Of a DNA stretch of 64,000 nucleotides, positions 38,959-47,195 are shown piece after piece. How positions within the stretch are numbered: the first letter of the stretch is position 1; each line of letters starts with the position of its first letter. The notes under the pieces were generated by a model that made no database searches, was not told the origin of the DNA, and saw only the letters and a list, made by a program, of their open reading frames with translations. The position numbers and the translations under genes were made by a program. This DNA comes from SKPT01 sp040905445 (GTDB lineage Bacteria; Planctomycetota; Phycisphaerae; Phycisphaerales; Phycisphaeraceae): positions 1 to 64,000 of the forward strand of contig JBBDRN010000049.1 in NCBI GenBank assembly GCA_040905445.1. The letters run 5' to 3'.

Positions 38959-40536
38959 ATGGCGCACGGCGAAGTGATCGAGACGACACGCCCCTTCGAT
39001 GCCGCGCTGGCACGCGTCGCCGTGCGTCGTCGGCGGTGGGATCGCGCGGCCGCGGCGGGATGGAGCGCCGCGGCGTGGGCGCTCGCGGTCATGGTCGTGC
39101 TGCTCGCCGACGCCGCGTGGGGGCTCAGCGCGGGCGCCCGCGTGGTGCTAGGCGTCGTGTTGGTGGGCGGGCTTGTGGCGATTGCCCGCGCGGCGTGGCG
39201 CGGTACGCCCTCCCCCGGTTCCTCCCCGAAGCGAGGGGGGTGGATCGTCGAGGCGTCGGCGGTGGCGCGCGAGCTCGAGCGAGAGCACGGCCTGCACGGC
39301 GATCCGCTGCGCACGGCCGTGGCGCTGGCCGCCGATGAACCGATCAATGGCGGTCCAGCGCTCAACGCTGCGCTGCGCCACCGCTGCGCCGAACGGGCGG
39401 CCGCGGTGCTGCGCGACGTCGACGTGACCGCCCACCCGCGCGCGGCGGCAATGCGCCCGCTCGGCGCGCTGTGGGCCATCGTCTGCATCGCGGCCGTCGC
39501 GGCCATGCTCCACCCCGGCCTCTTCACCCGCGGCGCGACGCGCCTCGCCCGGCCGATGGGCGACACGCCCGCTTACGGCCTCACGCAGGTCAACCTCGCC
39601 CTCGCGCCCGGCGAGGCCCGGATCGGCGACGACGTGCAGGTGACCGCCCACATGACCGGCCGACCAATCACCGCGGCGACGTTCGTCGAGCTCGACGACG
39701 CCGGCCGAACGCTGCGCCGCTGGCCGATGCGCGCGATGGCGGCGCGGCCGAGTGGATCCGACACGTTCGAGCATCGCCTGCGCCGGCTCGACGGCCCCGT
39801 GCGCTTCCGCATCGACGCTGGTGATGGTCGTGGTGACGAGGGGGGTGGGGGTGAGGCGGCGTTGACGCGGGTGCATGTCGTGACGCCGAGCCGCCCCGCC
39901 GCCACGACGGCCGCGCGCGACGACGAGGCTCTCGACCCGGCGCAGGCGCTGCGGGCCCTGCTCGCACGCCTTCACGCGGAGGTTGCGGCCGTCGAAGCGC
40001 TGGCGGGCGTGGCCCCCGCGCGCGACGTGGACCTGTCCGCGCTGGCGGCAGCGCTCGCGCGCGTTGCGGACGCGCTCGATGCGATCGATGCCCTCGTGGC
40101 GGGCGGTTCGTTCGACGGCGACGCGCTGGCGACGCTGCTCGCGGAGTTGGAGTTGGCGCATCACGCGGCGGCGCTGGCCAGTGATCGCCCGCTCGCCCAG
40201 GCCCCCGCGCTCGCCGCAGTCGCCCGGCGCGACGGCCAGCGCATCGATTCCGCCATGGCCACGATCTCGGACACGGATGACGCGGCGGCGGGCGATGACG
40301 GAGGCGGCGGGCGTGGTGCTGGTGGCGGGAGTGGCGGGAGTGGCGGGGGAGGGGGGGGTGGCGGGGGTGATCCGCTTGCCGCGGGGGACTACCATCAGCA
40401 CCGGCCGGAGCGCGCCGCCAGTGGTGCCGGGGTGGATGGTGAAGCGATCGGCCGCCGCGTCGGGCCCGCCTACCGCGAGCTCGCGCGTCAGTACATGCAG
40501 CGTATCGAAGCCGACAGAAACGAGGCCCCACCATGA
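38959..40536 (+). CDS. DUF4175-like membrane protein of the VWA cluster
   Basis: A 525-residue protein. Two N-terminal helices (AAAWALAVMVVLLADAAWGL, ARVVLGVVLVGGLVAIARAA) and a third near residue 180 (LWAIVCIAAVAAMLHPGLF) flank a cytoplasmic helical part. A beta domain follows (VTAHMTGRPITAATFVELDD), then a long alpha-helical region. A Gly/Ser tract (AGGGSGGSGGGGGGGGG, encoded by GTGGCGGGA repeats) and a short tail YRELARQYMQRIEADRNE end it. Topology and position match the DUF4175-type proteins found in planctomycete VWA clusters. A CCTCCCCCGG...CGAGGGGG repeat (39210-39240) gives an odd PSPGSSPKRGG insert. Stop overlaps the next ATG (ATGA). Confidence 0.72.
   Translation: MAHGEVIETTRPFDAALARVAVRRRRWDRAAAAGWSAAAWALAVMVVLLADAAWGLSAGARVVLGVVLVGGLVAIARAAWRGTPSPGSSPKRGGWIVEASAVARELEREHGLHGDPLRTAVALAADEPINGGPALNAALRHRCAERAAAVLRDVDVTAHPRAAAMRPLGALWAIVCIAAVAAMLHPGLFTRGATRLARPMGDTPAYGLTQVNLALAPGEARIGDDVQVTAHMTGRPITAATFVELDDAGRTLRRWPMRAMAARPSGSDTFEHRLRRLDGPVRFRIDAGDGRGDEGGGGEAALTRVHVVTPSRPAATTAARDDEALDPAQALRALLARLHAEVAAVEALAGVAPARDVDLSALAAALARVADALDAIDALVAGGSFDGDALATLLAELELAHHAAALASDRPLAQAPALAAVARRDGQRIDSAMATISDTDDAAAGDDGGGGRGAGGGSGGSGGGGGGGGGDPLAAGDYHQHRPERAASGAGVDGEAIGRRVGPAYRELARQYMQRIEADRNEAPP
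40319..40376. repeat. 9-nt repeat (GTGGCGGGA) inside the DUF4175-like gene
   Basis: GTGGCGGGA occurs three times in tandem, then degenerates into a G-run. It encodes a Gly/Ser linker in frame. Confidence 0.85.
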
Positions 40537-41309
40537 TGGAAGTGCATGAAGATCGACCGCAGTTTACCGGCGTGGCGGGGCGCGTCGCCCGGGGAGCGAC
40601 GGCTAACAGCGTTGTGCGGGCGTTGCTCGCGATGGCGCTGCTCGCCTGTGTGCACCACGCGGCCGCGGCCGACGAGCCGCTCATCGAGGCCGCCATCGTG
40701 TCGGTCGGCAATGCGGAGGAGGACGAAGCCCCGGCCTCGCCGACCGCCTGCTTCTCCGCCGGCTTTCTCACGAGCGTCGCGCGCGAGACGGACATCCCCG
40801 TCAAGCGCGAGCTGACGCCTGTCACGCTCGATGACGAGGCGCTCTTCGACCACCCGTTTCTCATTCTCACCGGCCGGGGGGCGTGGCAGTTCACGGACGA
40901 TCAGCAAGCGGCGCTGCGAGATTTCATCGACGCCGGCGGCTTCGTCCTCGCCTCGGCGCGCTGCGGCGACGAGGCATGGAGCCGGAGTCTGCGCGCGACG
41001 ATCGCCGCGCTGCACGTGGCCGCGGGCGACGACGACGGCGAGGATGAACCGGCGCTCGCGCCGCTGGACATGGATCACGCCATTTTCAGCACGCTCTACG
41101 AGATCGATCAGGTCCGGCTGCTGGACGACGACACGCCGCGCGCGCTCGAGGGGCTTGAGCGGGGCGGGCGACTGGCCGTGCTCTTCTCGCCGCAGGGGTT
41201 GAATGACGGGCGCAACGTCAGCACCGCCTGCCGCTGTTGCGACGGCAGCGAGATCCGCAACGCGCAGGCGATCAACGCCAACGCGCTCGTCTACGCGCTG
41301 ACGCACTGA
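40533..41309 (+). CDS. DUF4159 domain exported protein
   Basis: A 258-residue protein. After an N-terminal hydrophobic signal (VVRALLAMALLACVHHAAAA), the DUF4159 fold is recognisable: LFDHPFLILTGRGAWQFTDD then QAALRDFIDAGGFVLASARC-GDEAW and SRSLRATI. Near the C-terminus are AVLFSPQGLNDG and the cysteine cluster STACRCCDGSEIRNAQ. DUF4159 proteins resemble the glutamine-amidotransferase-like domain of VWA cluster proteins; their biochemical role is unknown. It is the last gene of the four-gene operon, coupled by ATGA overlap to the preceding gene. Confidence 0.85.
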   Translation: MMEVHEDRPQFTGVAGRVARGATANSVVRALLAMALLACVHHAAAADEPLIEAAIVSVGNAEEDEAPASPTACFSAGFLTSVARETDIPVKRELTPVTLDDEALFDHPFLILTGRGAWQFTDDQQAALRDFIDAGGFVLASARCGDEAWSRSLRATIAALHVAAGDDDGEDEPALAPLDMDHAIFSTLYEIDQVRLLDDDTPRALEGLERGGRLAVLFSPQGLNDGRNVSTACRCCDGSEIRNAQAINANALVYALTH

Positions 41310-41370
41310 ATCGGAAGCTCACGGATTGTCATTCGCGGGCTTCGTTCGCCCTGCTGCGATCGCGACGCGT

Positions 41371-42060
41371 TCAGTTCAGCGGCAGGCCGTTCTCATCGAC
41401 CGCCGGCTCGAGGCGCTGCGCCATCCGCAGCGTCCGCCGCGTGCCTTGGAGGTGATGCTCGAGCCACGCGGCCCGCTTTTCCGGGTCGGGCTCGGCAAGC
41501 ATCGCGTACCGCTCTTCCACGCCGTGGCACAGCGTCAGCACCGCCAGGTCGATCACCGCGGCCGTGGGCACCTCGTCGTTGAGCCAGTTGTTGATCGCAT
41601 GCACCGCCGCGAGTTGCTTGAGCAGTTCGTCGTGCAGCAACTCCTCCAAGTGCTGCCGCGCGTCGGACAGGTCGATCTCCATCGGCTCGGTGTACTCCGT
41701 GGGCTCGAGCATCGCCACGCGGTAGGCGTCATGCTCCAACTCATCGACGACGCGCGCCCGGCAGATGCCCTGCAGCAGCATGTTGTATCGGCCATCAGGC
41801 AACTGCTCGTGGCGCACGATGCGCCCCAGGCAGACGTGTGGCCGCAGCGGCGCGTCGCCACCATCCCCGCCCGCGTCCCGCGCGTTCTCATAGACCGCCA
41901 TCGCGATCAACCCCGCATCCTCCAGCGCGTCGGCGACCATCCGCCGATAGCGCGACTCGAAGATGTGCAGCGGAATCACCGCGTGCGGCAGCAAGGCGCA
42001 GTTGGCCAGCGGAAACAACGGCACGGGGCTTGAAAAGTCGATGGACACGGCCTCGGCCAT
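41371..42060 (-). CDS. LON N-terminal (substrate-binding/PUA-like) domain protein
   Basis: A 229-residue stand-alone Lon N-domain protein without ATPase or protease parts. The N-terminal beta domain starts VPLFPLANCALLPHAVIPLH and IFESRYRRMVADALE, the classic pattern. Next come VCLGRIVRHEQLPDGRYNML and LQGICRARVVDEL. The C-terminal part is helical (HLEELLHDELLKQLAAVHAI). Stand-alone members are widespread and of uncertain function. Start 42060 (MAEAVSIDF) is preferred over an upstream Met at 42099 because the family usually begins near there, but no ribosome-binding site settles it. Confidence 0.88.
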   Translation of the reverse strand: MAEAVSIDFSSPVPLFPLANCALLPHAVIPLHIFESRYRRMVADALEDAGLIAMAVYENARDAGGDGGDAPLRPHVCLGRIVRHEQLPDGRYNMLLQGICRARVVDELEHDAYRVAMLEPTEYTEPMEIDLSDARQHLEELLHDELLKQLAAVHAINNWLNDEVPTAAVIDLAVLTLCHGVEERYAMLAEPDPEKRAAWLEHHLQGTRRTLRMAQRLEPAVDENGLPLN

Positions 42061-42118
42061 GCCAGCATTGTAGGCCCCCACCGGGGCGCGCCGTGTCATA
42101 GGGCTTCAGCACGATTGA

Positions 42119-42153
42119 GGAAGGCCCATGGAATTGCAATCCGTGGGCTTCAT
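42119..42153. repeat. GAAGGCCCATGGAATT / AATCCGTGGGCTTC hairpin
   Basis: A near-perfect stem related to the terminator after tRNA-Leu (14108) and to a weaker one at about 41315-41344. It lies between the epimerase gene end and the LON-domain gene start. Confidence 0.6.
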
Positions 42154-42194
42154 GCAGCGGCGCCCGAAGAGGCGAAAGGCCCTTTCCGCGGACC

Positions 42195-43289
42195 CTACGC
42201 CTGCTGCCGGGCCGGGGCCTCAAATCCGTGGGCGCGGTACCAGGCCGCGGGGTCGGCCTTGAGCGCGGCGACCATCCGCGTGAGCGTGTCGCGCAGCCGG
42301 TGCCGCGGCTCCCAGTCCAGCACCAGCCGCGCCCGCGAGATGTCCAGCTCGTAATGCGCGTCGGCGAAGTCGATCATCCACGGCTTGATGAACGCCCCGC
42401 CCGCGCCCGGCAGGCGGTTCTGCACCCACGCGCCGGTCTTCGCCAGCGTCTTGGGGATACGGTGCGTCGCCCAGCGCTCGCCGTGGATGAGCTTGCCGAG
42501 CACCTGCTGAATCTGTTCGTAGCTCATCACGTCCGGCTCGCCGATGAGGATCGCCAGTTCCGGCGGCAGGCTCGTGCGCCGATCGACGCCGCGCTCCAGC
42601 GCGTCGACGAGGTCGTCGAGATGCACCCACGCCTGTCCGTGGTGCGCGTCTCCGGGGAAGACGCGGCTGGTCATCTGCCGCTCGCGGATGCGCCTGATCT
42701 GCTGGGCGATCGGGATCGAGTTGCAGTAGTCGGTGTAGACGCCTGCGACGCGCAGGATGAGCAGGCGGATGTCGCCGTGATGCTTGTGCAGCACGCTCTC
42801 GGTGCGCAGCTTGGAGTTGGGGTAATCCCACGTCGGCGCGGTGGTCGAGTCCTCGTGGATCGGCTCGCCCGGCCGCGTGGGCCGATGCACCAGCATGGTC
42901 GACGAGAAGAGGAACTGGTCGGTGTGGATGTCGTGTCGGCGCAGGGCGGTGATGAGCCGCTCGCTGCCGCGGACGGTGACCTTGTCGTAAAACGGGCTGG
43001 GCTCGCCGGAGAAGTCGTAGTAGGCGGCGAGGTGGACGACGCTGGCGACCCGGCCGTCGGCGGTGTGCTTCAGCGCGGCGACGCGCTGGTCGACGGCTTC
43101 ATCCGACGTCAGGTCGATCTTTTCAAAAGCGGCGGCATCAGGCAGCGGCTCGGTGGGCTCGACCTTGTCCCAGGCAAGGATGCGATAGCGATGGGCGAGG
43201 CGATTGACGATCGCCGAGCCGATGAGCCCGCTGCTGCCGGTGACGATGACGGTCTCGCGTCCCTGTGCCGATTCCTCGGGGCGGATCAT
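42195..43289 (-). CDS. NAD-dependent epimerase/dehydratase (extended SDR)
   Basis: A 364-residue extended short-chain dehydrogenase. The nucleotide-binding loop is VIVTGSSGLIGSAIV (Gly18, 21, 24). The NxxG/LAAY region is VVHLAAYYDFSG. The catalytic pair is WDYPNSK with Tyr156 and Lys160 preceded by FLFSSTMLVH. Residues after 180 (LRVAGVYTDYCNSIPIAQQI) build the substrate domain. Members act on nucleotide-sugars or related compounds; this one cannot be assigned to a substrate. A perfect GGAGG lies 6 bp before ATG 43289. Confidence 0.9.
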   Translation of the reverse strand: MIRPEESAQGRETVIVTGSSGLIGSAIVNRLAHRYRILAWDKVEPTEPLPDAAAFEKIDLTSDEAVDQRVAALKHTADGRVASVVHLAAYYDFSGEPSPFYDKVTVRGSERLITALRRHDIHTDQFLFSSTMLVHRPTRPGEPIHEDSTTAPTWDYPNSKLRTESVLHKHHGDIRLLILRVAGVYTDYCNSIPIAQQIRRIRERQMTSRVFPGDAHHGQAWVHLDDLVDALERGVDRRTSLPPELAILIGEPDVMSYEQIQQVLGKLIHGERWATHRIPKTLAKTGAWVQNRLPGAGGAFIKPWMIDFADAHYELDISRARLVLDWEPRHRLRDTLTRMVAALKADPAAWYRAHGFEAPARQQA

Positions 43290-43442
43290 GGGTGGCCTCC
43301 TTGCGCTGGCGTCGTGAGGTACACGTGTGCAAGCGGCGCGCCGTGGAGTGGCGGGGTGAAACGCCAAGGCGCCAAGGGGGCGGAGAGATCGCCAAGGAGG
43401 GAAGAGAGGGGGGATACCCCGGGGGCCCGCGGCGCAGGGGCG

Positions 43443-44090
43443 TCAGTTGCCGCTGTGGATGAGGTAGGCGTCGTCGTCGCCGTCGGCCTTGAAGATGTGG
43501 TCGTCGGTGTGCTCGAAGCCGCCGTAGGCCGTGTCGTGGATGTGGGTGGTTTCAAAGGCGACGTGGTTGTCATTCCAGACGACGCTGCCACGCCACGGCT
43601 CGCCATCGTGCACGCTTGCCGGGTCGTCGGCCGTGCCGGTGTTGCGGTCGCCGAGCACGATGGCGTTCGTGCTCAGCGTCTCGCTCCACTCGTCGTATCG
43701 CCCGCCGGCCTCGGGCAACTGGAGCATCGCGTAGGAGTAATGGTCGGACGTGAATGGGCCGGACTCCCACGGCGCCCGCTCACGCTCCAGCGAACTGACA
43801 AGGTAATCGGGCGAGAAGTAGTCGCCGTCGAGCAGCAGTGTGAGCCGGTCCTCGACGTCCGTCGCGATCGGCTCCCCGCCGGCATCGAGGCCGGGGTAGA
43901 AGCCGTTGTTGCCGCCGCTGTACATCACCATCGCTTGGTGGATGCCGCGGAGTTCGCGGGTATTCGGCCAATGGCGGCTTCGCTGGCGCTGCGAGTCTAG
44001 CCAGAGGAAAAGGCCTCCGCCCGCCACAATGGCGACGGCGACGACAGCAATCACCTCCGTCAACGTCATGCCTCGGCCTGCGTTGCGCAT
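43443..44090 (-). CDS. Pilin-signal protein, tandem paralogue A
   Basis: A 215-residue protein with an unusual pilin signal MRNAGRGMTLTEVIAVVAVA (Gly-Met cleavage, Glu12) and a hydrophobic helix. The globular part includes YSGGNNGFYPGLDAGGEPIA and LLLDGDYFSPDYLVSS. The C-terminus VVWNDNHVAFETTHIHDTAY ... DAYLIHSGN is conserved with the paralogue 229 bp away. CGGGAGGTCAGGCG precedes the ATG. Prepilin peptidase should cleave after Gly7. Function is unknown; major or minor surface pseudopilin is inferred. Confidence 0.83.
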   Translation of the reverse strand: MRNAGRGMTLTEVIAVVAVAIVAGGGLFLWLDSQRQRSRHWPNTRELRGIHQAMVMYSGGNNGFYPGLDAGGEPIATDVEDRLTLLLDGDYFSPDYLVSSLERERAPWESGPFTSDHYSYAMLQLPEAGGRYDEWSETLSTNAIVLGDRNTGTADDPASVHDGEPWRGSVVWNDNHVAFETTHIHDTAYGGFEHTDDHIFKADGDDDAYLIHSGN

Positions 44091-44230
44091 CGCCTGACCT
44101 CCCGGATGTGAGCCTCCGGAAGCTGATTGTAACGCATGCGGGCCGCTAAACCCACCAAATCCCGCGATCACCACCCCCCCCGGGCGGGTCGACCCGCGGG
44201 GGCGGGGGGTTAAGGTCCCGTCCGAAAAAG

Positions 44231-44307
44231 GGGTGCCACTGGTGGCTCGCCCACCAGTGCCCGAATGCCACACGCGCACACTGGCGGACAAGCCGCCAGT
44301 GGCACCC
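44231..44307. repeat. Intergenic palindromic element, GGGTGCCACTGG family, copy 2
   Basis: Same element as 24264-24340, inverted, and identical in arrangement to 45114-45190. It lies between the two pilin-like genes. Confidence 0.87.
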
Positions 44308-44318
44308 ACCGCACGACG

Positions 44319-44975
44319 TCAGTTGCCGCTGTGGATAAGGTAGGCGTCGTCGTCGCCGTCGGCCTTGAAGATGTGGTCGTCGGTGTGCTCGAAGCCGCCG
44401 TAGGCCGTGTCGAGCCGGTGGGTGGTTTCAAACCCCACGTGGTTGTCGTTCCAGACGACGCCGCCGCGCCACTGCTCGCTGTCGTGCACGCTCGCCGGCG
44501 CGTCGGCCGTGCCGGTGTTGCGGTCGCTGAGCACGATGGCGTTCGTGTTCAGCGTCTCGCGCCACTCGTCGTGCCGCCCGCCCGCCTCCGGCACCTGCAG
44601 CACCGCGTAGGAGTAGTGGTCGGACGTGAACGGCCCGGACTCCCACGGCGTGCGAGCGGCGTCCTGCGGGTTGACGAGGTAGTCCGGCGAGAAGTAGTCG
44701 CCGTCGAGCAGCAGCTTGAGCCGATCCTCGACGTCGATCGCCACCGGCTCGCCTTCGGCGTCCAAGCCGGGGTAGTACGCACCGTTGCCACCCCCGTACA
44801 TCACCAGCCCCTGGTGAACGCTACGCAGTTGCGTGTTGTTCTGCATGCGTCGGGAGCCGCCACCGTTGATCAACGCCGATAAAAAGATCACGACAAGCCC
44901 CCCCAGCACCAGCATCGCCACCGCAACCGTTGCGACGATTTCCGTCAACGTCATGCCTCGGCCTGCGTTGCGCAT
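44319..44975 (-). CDS. Pilin-signal protein, tandem paralogue B
   Basis: A 218-residue paralogue of the preceding gene. The leader is identical (MRNAGRGMTLTEIVATVAVA), the helix is diverged (LVLGGLVVIFLSALING), and the core and tail are nearly the same (YYPGLDAEGEPVAIDVEDRL, DGDYFSPDYLVNPQDAA, GGFEHTDDHIFKADGDDDAY, LIHSGN). The DNA upstream of both ATGs and the palindromic element between them are also duplicated, with a period of about 885 bp. The most diverged part is the region just after the helix. Confidence 0.83.
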   Translation of the reverse strand: MRNAGRGMTLTEIVATVAVAMLVLGGLVVIFLSALINGGGSRRMQNNTQLRSVHQGLVMYGGGNGAYYPGLDAEGEPVAIDVEDRLKLLLDGDYFSPDYLVNPQDAARTPWESGPFTSDHYSYAVLQVPEAGGRHDEWRETLNTNAIVLSDRNTGTADAPASVHDSEQWRGGVVWNDNHVGFETTHRLDTAYGGFEHTDDHIFKADGDDDAYLIHSGN

Positions 44976-45113
44976 CGCGTGACCTCCCGGATGTGAGCCT
45001 CCGGAAGCTGATTGTAACGCATGCGGGCCGCTGAACCCACCAAATCCCGCGATCACCGCCCCCCGGGCGGGTCGACCCGCGGGGGCGGGGGGTTAAGGTC
45101 CCGTCCGAAAAAG

Positions 45114-45190
45114 GGGTGCCACTGGTGGCTCGCCCACCAGTGCCCGAATGCCACACGCGCACACTGGCGGACAAGCCGCCAGTGGCACCC
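45114..45190. repeat. Intergenic palindromic element, GGGTGCCACTGG family, copy 3
   Basis: Copy created by the tandem duplication of the pilin-like gene region; nearly identical to 44231-44307. Confidence 0.87.
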
Positions 45191-45205
45191 ACCGCTCCGT
45201 GTCTT

Positions 45206-45272
45206 GTAGGGTCCGCTGGGCGGACCTTCCCCGTGTGTCGCGGCGGGAGAAGGTCCCCACAGCGGACCCTAC
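45206..45272. repeat. GTAGGGTCCGC palindrome, copy 2
   Basis: GTAGGGTCCGCTGGGCGGAC ... CCACAGCGGACCCTAC, same family as 9437-9502. Its right end abuts the next element. Confidence 0.85.
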
Positions 45273-45448
45273 AAAGCCGGGACCGGTGGTCCCGGGGGTC
45301 GCGGCGAGGACTGCGGATCCGGCGATCCGTCCATGCGTCGCCTGCGTTCGTCTGCCGGGCCTGCGGTGCGGGGTCGGCGTGACGGTGGCGCCGCCGGTGT
45401 GCCGGGAACCGTCGCCGCCTCCCCGGGACCGCCGGTCCCGGCTTTGTG
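45272..45448. repeat. AAAGCCGGGACC inverted-repeat element, 175 bp, copy 1
   Basis: Ends ACAAAGCCGGGACCGGTGG and CCGCCGGTCCCGGCTTTGT enclose about 130 bp of GC-rich, non-coding sequence. Matching elements lie at 56011 and 61730, and single ends at 21269, 58184 and 63004. Confidence 0.8.
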
Positions 45449-45612
45449 GCAAGGATTCGTCAGCGGCCGGCGGCGCAAAAAAGGAGACCCGCGAACAAAA
45501 GTCCACGGGCCTCCGGGGGGGGGCTTGGTGTGTCAGCCTCACGGCGTGCCGGGGGCTGACAATTTATTATAGCGTCCGCGGCGGTGCGTGGCGCGGTGGG
45601 GCGCAAAATCGG

Positions 45613-47097
45613 TCAATACCGGTAGTGCTCGGACTTGTAAGGCCCATTGACCGGCACGCCGATGTAGTCGGCCTGCTCCTTGCTCAGCTTCGTGAGCTTC
45701 ACGCCGAGTTGGTCCAGGTGCAGCCGGGCGACCTTCTCGTCCAGGTGCTTGGGCAGGACGTAGACCTTCCGCTCGTACTGGCCCTTGTTGGTCGCCAGCT
45801 CGATCTGGGCGATCGTCTGGTTGGTGAAGCTGTTGGACATCACGAAGCTCGGGTGGCCCGTCGCGCAGCCGAGGTTCATCAGCCGGCCCTCGGCGAGGAT
45901 CAGCACGCTGTGGCCGTCGTCGAACGTCCACTCGTGGTACTGCGGCTTGATCTCGGTCTTCTTGACCTTGCCCTGCTCACGCCACTTCTCCAGCGTCGCC
46001 ATCTCGACCTCGTTGTCGAAGTGCCCGATGTTGGCGACGATGGCCTTGTCCTTCATGCGCTTCATCTGGTCGGCGCTGATGACGTTGAAGTTGCCCGTGG
46101 TGGTGATGAAGATGTCCGCCGTGGCGACGACGTCCTCGACGGTCGTCACTTCATAGCCTTCCATCGCGGCCTGAAGGGCGCAGATGGGGTCGACCTCGGT
46201 GACGATCACGCGGGCGCCTTGGCCCCGCAGGCTCTGGCAGCAGCCCTTGCCCACGTCGCCGTAGCCGCACACCACCGCGACCTTGCCGGACATCATCACG
46301 TCCGTGGCGCGGTTCAGCCCGTCGATGAGGCTGTGCCGGCAGCCGTAGAGATTGTCGAACTTGCTCTTGGTCACCGAGTCGTTGACGTTGATGGCGGGGA
46401 AGAGCAGCGTGCCCGCCTTTTCCATCTCGTAGAGCCGGTGCACGCCCGTGGTCGTCTCCTCAGACACGCCCTGGATCTCCGCGGCGACCTTCTGCCAGCG
46501 CTTGGGGTCTTCCGCGAGGCAGCCGGCGAGCAGCTTGAGCACTTCCTTGAACTCGGTGTTGTCCGTCGTCTCGGGGCCGGGGACGGCGCCCGCCTTCTCG
46601 AACTCGACGCCCTTGTGGATGAGCAGCGTCGCGTCGCCGCCGTCGTCCACGATCTGCGTCGGGCCCTGCCCGTCGCCGAAGTTCAGCGCCTTCTCGGTGC
46701 ACCACCAGTAGTCGGCGAGCGTCTCACCCTTCCAGGCGAACACGGGCACGCCCTTGGGGTTGTCCGGCGTGCCGTCGGGGCCGACGACGATGGCGGCGGC
46801 GGCGTGATCCTGCGTCGAATAGATGTTGCACGACGCCCAGCGCACGTCCGCGCCCAGCTCGGTCAGCGTCTCGATCAGCACGGCCGTCTGAATCGTCATA
46901 TGCAGCGAGCCCATGACCCGCTGGCCCTTGAGCGGCTGGGCCTTGCGGTACTCGGCACGGGTGGCCATCAGCCCCGGCATCTCCTTCTCGGCCAGCTCGA
47001 TCTCGCGTCGGCCCCACTCGGCGAGGCCGAGGTCGGCGACGTTGAAGTCGAGGCCGTTCTTCGTCGTGACGTCCGGGGCGGTGGTTGCAGTGGTCAT
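45613..47097 (-). CDS. ahcY: Adenosylhomocysteinase
   Basis: A 494-residue NAD-dependent hydrolase that splits S-adenosylhomocysteine into adenosine and homocysteine, relieving inhibition of methyltransferases. Family blocks: GSLHMTIQTAVLIETLTELG, SCNIYSTQDHAAAAI, FNVNDSV-type segment (here ALLFPAINVNDSVTKSKFDN as read around it), the NAD-binding GYGDVGKGCCQSLRGQGARV, and C-terminal LNKGQYERKVY-like sequence ending PYKSEHYRY, which carries the conserved Lys/Tyr of the AhcY tail. AGGAG precedes the ATG. The upstream gene on the same strand is an ArsR-methyltransferase fusion that probably regulates it. Confidence 0.97.
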   Translation of the reverse strand: MTTATTAPDVTTKNGLDFNVADLGLAEWGRREIELAEKEMPGLMATRAEYRKAQPLKGQRVMGSLHMTIQTAVLIETLTELGADVRWASCNIYSTQDHAAAAIVVGPDGTPDNPKGVPVFAWKGETLADYWWCTEKALNFGDGQGPTQIVDDGGDATLLIHKGVEFEKAGAVPGPETTDNTEFKEVLKLLAGCLAEDPKRWQKVAAEIQGVSEETTTGVHRLYEMEKAGTLLFPAINVNDSVTKSKFDNLYGCRHSLIDGLNRATDVMMSGKVAVVCGYGDVGKGCCQSLRGQGARVIVTEVDPICALQAAMEGYEVTTVEDVVATADIFITTTGNFNVISADQMKRMKDKAIVANIGHFDNEVEMATLEKWREQGKVKKTEIKPQYHEWTFDDGHSVLILAEGRLMNLGCATGHPSFVMSNSFTNQTIAQIELATNKGQYERKVYVLPKHLDEKVARLHLDQLGVKLTKLSKEQADYIGVPVNGPYKSEHYRY

Positions 47098-47195
47098 AAT
47101 GCGATTGCTCCTGATGGTTCAAAAATTCCGTAAAAGTCAATTCAATAACCCCCCATCCCGCCCCCCCCCCCGCCACGTCCCGCGAGCCTTCGGCG

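Larger units (their letters stand above)
44976..45612. other. Gene-free repeat array between pilin-like B and ahcY
   Basis: This 637-bp interval holds, in order, a duplicated upstream region of the pilin-like gene, a GTGCCACTG element (45114), a GTAGGGTCCGC palindrome (45206), a 175-bp AAAGCCGGGACC element (45272-45448), and a GTCAGCC...GGCTGAC hairpin (45534) beside an AT-rich stretch (AATTTATTATAG). No convincing gene is present. Confidence 0.75.

Noticed and set aside
36453..39566. 1037-codon minus-strand frame antisense to the VWA genes
   Set aside because: Low-complexity Arg/Ala/Pro composition and no ribosome-binding site; the VWA genes on the plus strand are well supported.
45205..45480. 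CRISPR-like array in the repeat-rich gap
   Set aside because: The repeats are different palindromic families with no regular spacing and no direct repeats with unique spacers; no cas genes are near.
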